In this document: in pieces, positions 60,371 to 64,000 of the stretch
Layout: every line of letters starts with the position of its first letter
Position numbering within the stretch: position 1 is the first letter of the stretch
NCBI GenBank assembly: GCA_026929865.2
Contig: CM049402.1
Span: 28,921,001 to 28,985,000 of the forward strand
Length of the DNA: 64,000 nt
Direction of reading: 5' to 3'
Source: Hyperoplus lanceolatus
Lineage: Eukaryota; Chordata; Actinopteri; Uranoscopiformes; Ammodytidae
Position numbers and translations under genes: made by a program
Notes under the pieces: model-generated
What the model was told of the DNA's origin: nothing
Seen by the model: only the letters and a program-made list of their open reading frames with translations
Databases searched by the model: none

Positions 60371-61244
60371 GACTCTTCGTGGCATTTCATAACATTCTTT
60401 AAAACACACAGGACAACACCACCGTCCTTTATAAAGGTTTAGAACATTTCTCCATACAAAGTCCTTGCTCTCTCTCCTTTAACCCTGCTGTACTTTGTGT
60501 GGGTTCTGCACATTTCGCTGAAGACGAGACGAACACAAGGTCAGCAGTGTGTTGCTCAGGGTCACGAACCTGTCCGACGGGCCAATAATGCATGTGACAA
60601 ATGTCAGCCTATCTGGCGCTACCGTGAACCCCGTATAGATTTATCGATTACCTCCCTTTTTTCTTTTTGTTTCCGTTTGGTTCGGACTCAAGTTTTATGC
60701 CCACTGCGAGTCATAAATGTTACCCGGAGTCCATTTTTCACCGCGTCTCTCACATATTCCCTTTGTGTGACGGTGACAGGCCTTCTTCCTTTTGACTGGA
60801 TTTGTTTTGTCCCTCTTGTTTTGGCTCTGGCACTAATCTCCCTTCATCGGCACAGCTTTTGGCCCCCCCTGCTCTTTCAACTCTCCCCACTCCTGTAAAA
60901 GAAAAGACTGTTTGTAGTAAAAATCCTAATCTAACTGCTAATCTTTATGGCTTTCTCCGGGGCAAGGCACTGAGCCCATAGCTGCAATGATTTGCCAGGG
61001 ATGTAGGAAGGAGGAACTCTCTGGAGTCTTGGAAGTTGTCTTTAGTTAGCGAGCGTTCAGAGTTTGAAGGGAGACACACATATTCAGATGTGCCAGCTGT
61101 CACTGCCGGGTTGTCAAATGGGCAGCCAAAAGGTGTGTCTGGTTGTATTTGGTTAATGATGAAGCTCATTACGTATCACTTTTGCACACTGTTCGGTTTT
61201 CCTTACAGTAGAGTGAGCCAATTATTTTTAAAAAAATGGCAGGT

Positions 61245-61246
<2 letters not shown>
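60371..61246. other. Unique DNA, nothing recognised
   Basis: No gene or element was recognised. The 133-codon open frame at 60497-60898 has no family resemblance. Confidence 0.45.

Positions 61247-61312
<66 letters not shown>
61247..61312. repeat. (TG)n microsatellite
   Basis: Thirty-three perfect TG units. Confidence 0.97.
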
Positions 61313-61314
<2 letters not shown>

Positions 61315-61659
61315 TGTGAGGGTGAAATCTTCCGCTTCCACATATCCTCTCCCTCCTTGCTATAGCAAAGCAACATATATCTGTCATAATGAGGAGCAAG
61401 CTGTGCTTTACCACCAAGCTGCCATAACATAACAGACAAAGAGATTTACTAAAGCAGCCTGTTAACACCGCCATTTTTATACACGGGCCTGGTTTTATAC
61501 GGCAGTACAGCAAGCAGTCCCTGGACAGCATGCATTATACACATCTAATTAAGTCTTCACATGTCTATAATAAACCAAATGATGCCTTTGGGGGCAAGAG
61601 AGGGCAGGTCAGGAGCCGGTGTTAGAGTTTGTGTGAGACAGCCAGTTGTCAGTGGCAAA

Positions 61660-64000
<2,341 letters not shown>

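Overview
This window looks like non-coding DNA from a ray-finned fish, probably a percomorph teleost. I found no exon of a host gene that I can support. The evidence for a teleost is the mix of elements: Tc1 transposons with long terminal repeats, PIF/Harbinger and hAT MITEs, TTAA-flanked MITEs, tRNA-derived SINEs, an RTE-like LINE with a GAT-repeat tail, Tx1-type L1 and L2 LINE tails, and very long CA/TG and GA microsatellites. The species cannot be told from the sequence, and the window could be intergenic or part of a very large intron.

Layout. 0-1.3 kb: the end of a hAT-type element, then a CpG-rich repeated block. 2-4.3 kb: two tRNA-derived SINEs. 4-18 kb: mostly unique AT-rich DNA with two copies of a GTTAGCTTAGCATAAAG-type MITE, a GATA microsatellite and a 26-bp perfect palindrome. 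18.2-20.2 kb: a presumed DNA element with repeated GTCGCACCA motifs, holding two TTAA MITEs. 21.0-22.4 and 34.1-35.5 kb: two copies of one head-to-head palindromic Tc1 derivative. 23.9-24.5 kb: a MITE with a 9-bp target duplication. 25.7-26.4 kb: long microsatellites. 33 kb: a SINE. 37.1-38.9 kb: a hAT MITE, then a 5'-truncated L1 split by an L2 insertion. 42.8-48.6 kb: two inverted copies of a GGGGAGAACGGGG element, one interrupted by a hAT MITE, with a TTAA MITE between them. 49.0-52.3 kb: an almost whole 3.37-kb RTE-like LINE. 53.0-54.1 kb: a second Tc1 family. 56.6-60.4 kb: a stack made of a TTAA element carrying LINE and SINE insertions, abutting a Harbinger MITE that is split by another Harbinger element with a Myb-like gene remnant. 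60.4-64 kb: unique DNA and two large TG arrays.

There is no operon, CRISPR array, rRNA or canonical tRNA gene, and I saw no LTR or virus-derived element. The genes present are transposon genes, all apparently inactive: Tc1 transposase ends with a D-34-E spacing, an APE endonuclease and reverse transcriptase split by two frameshifts, an L1 C-terminus, and a Harbinger Myb-like protein. The value of the window is as a layered record of insertions, since many target-site duplications can be read directly and several insertions can be placed in order.
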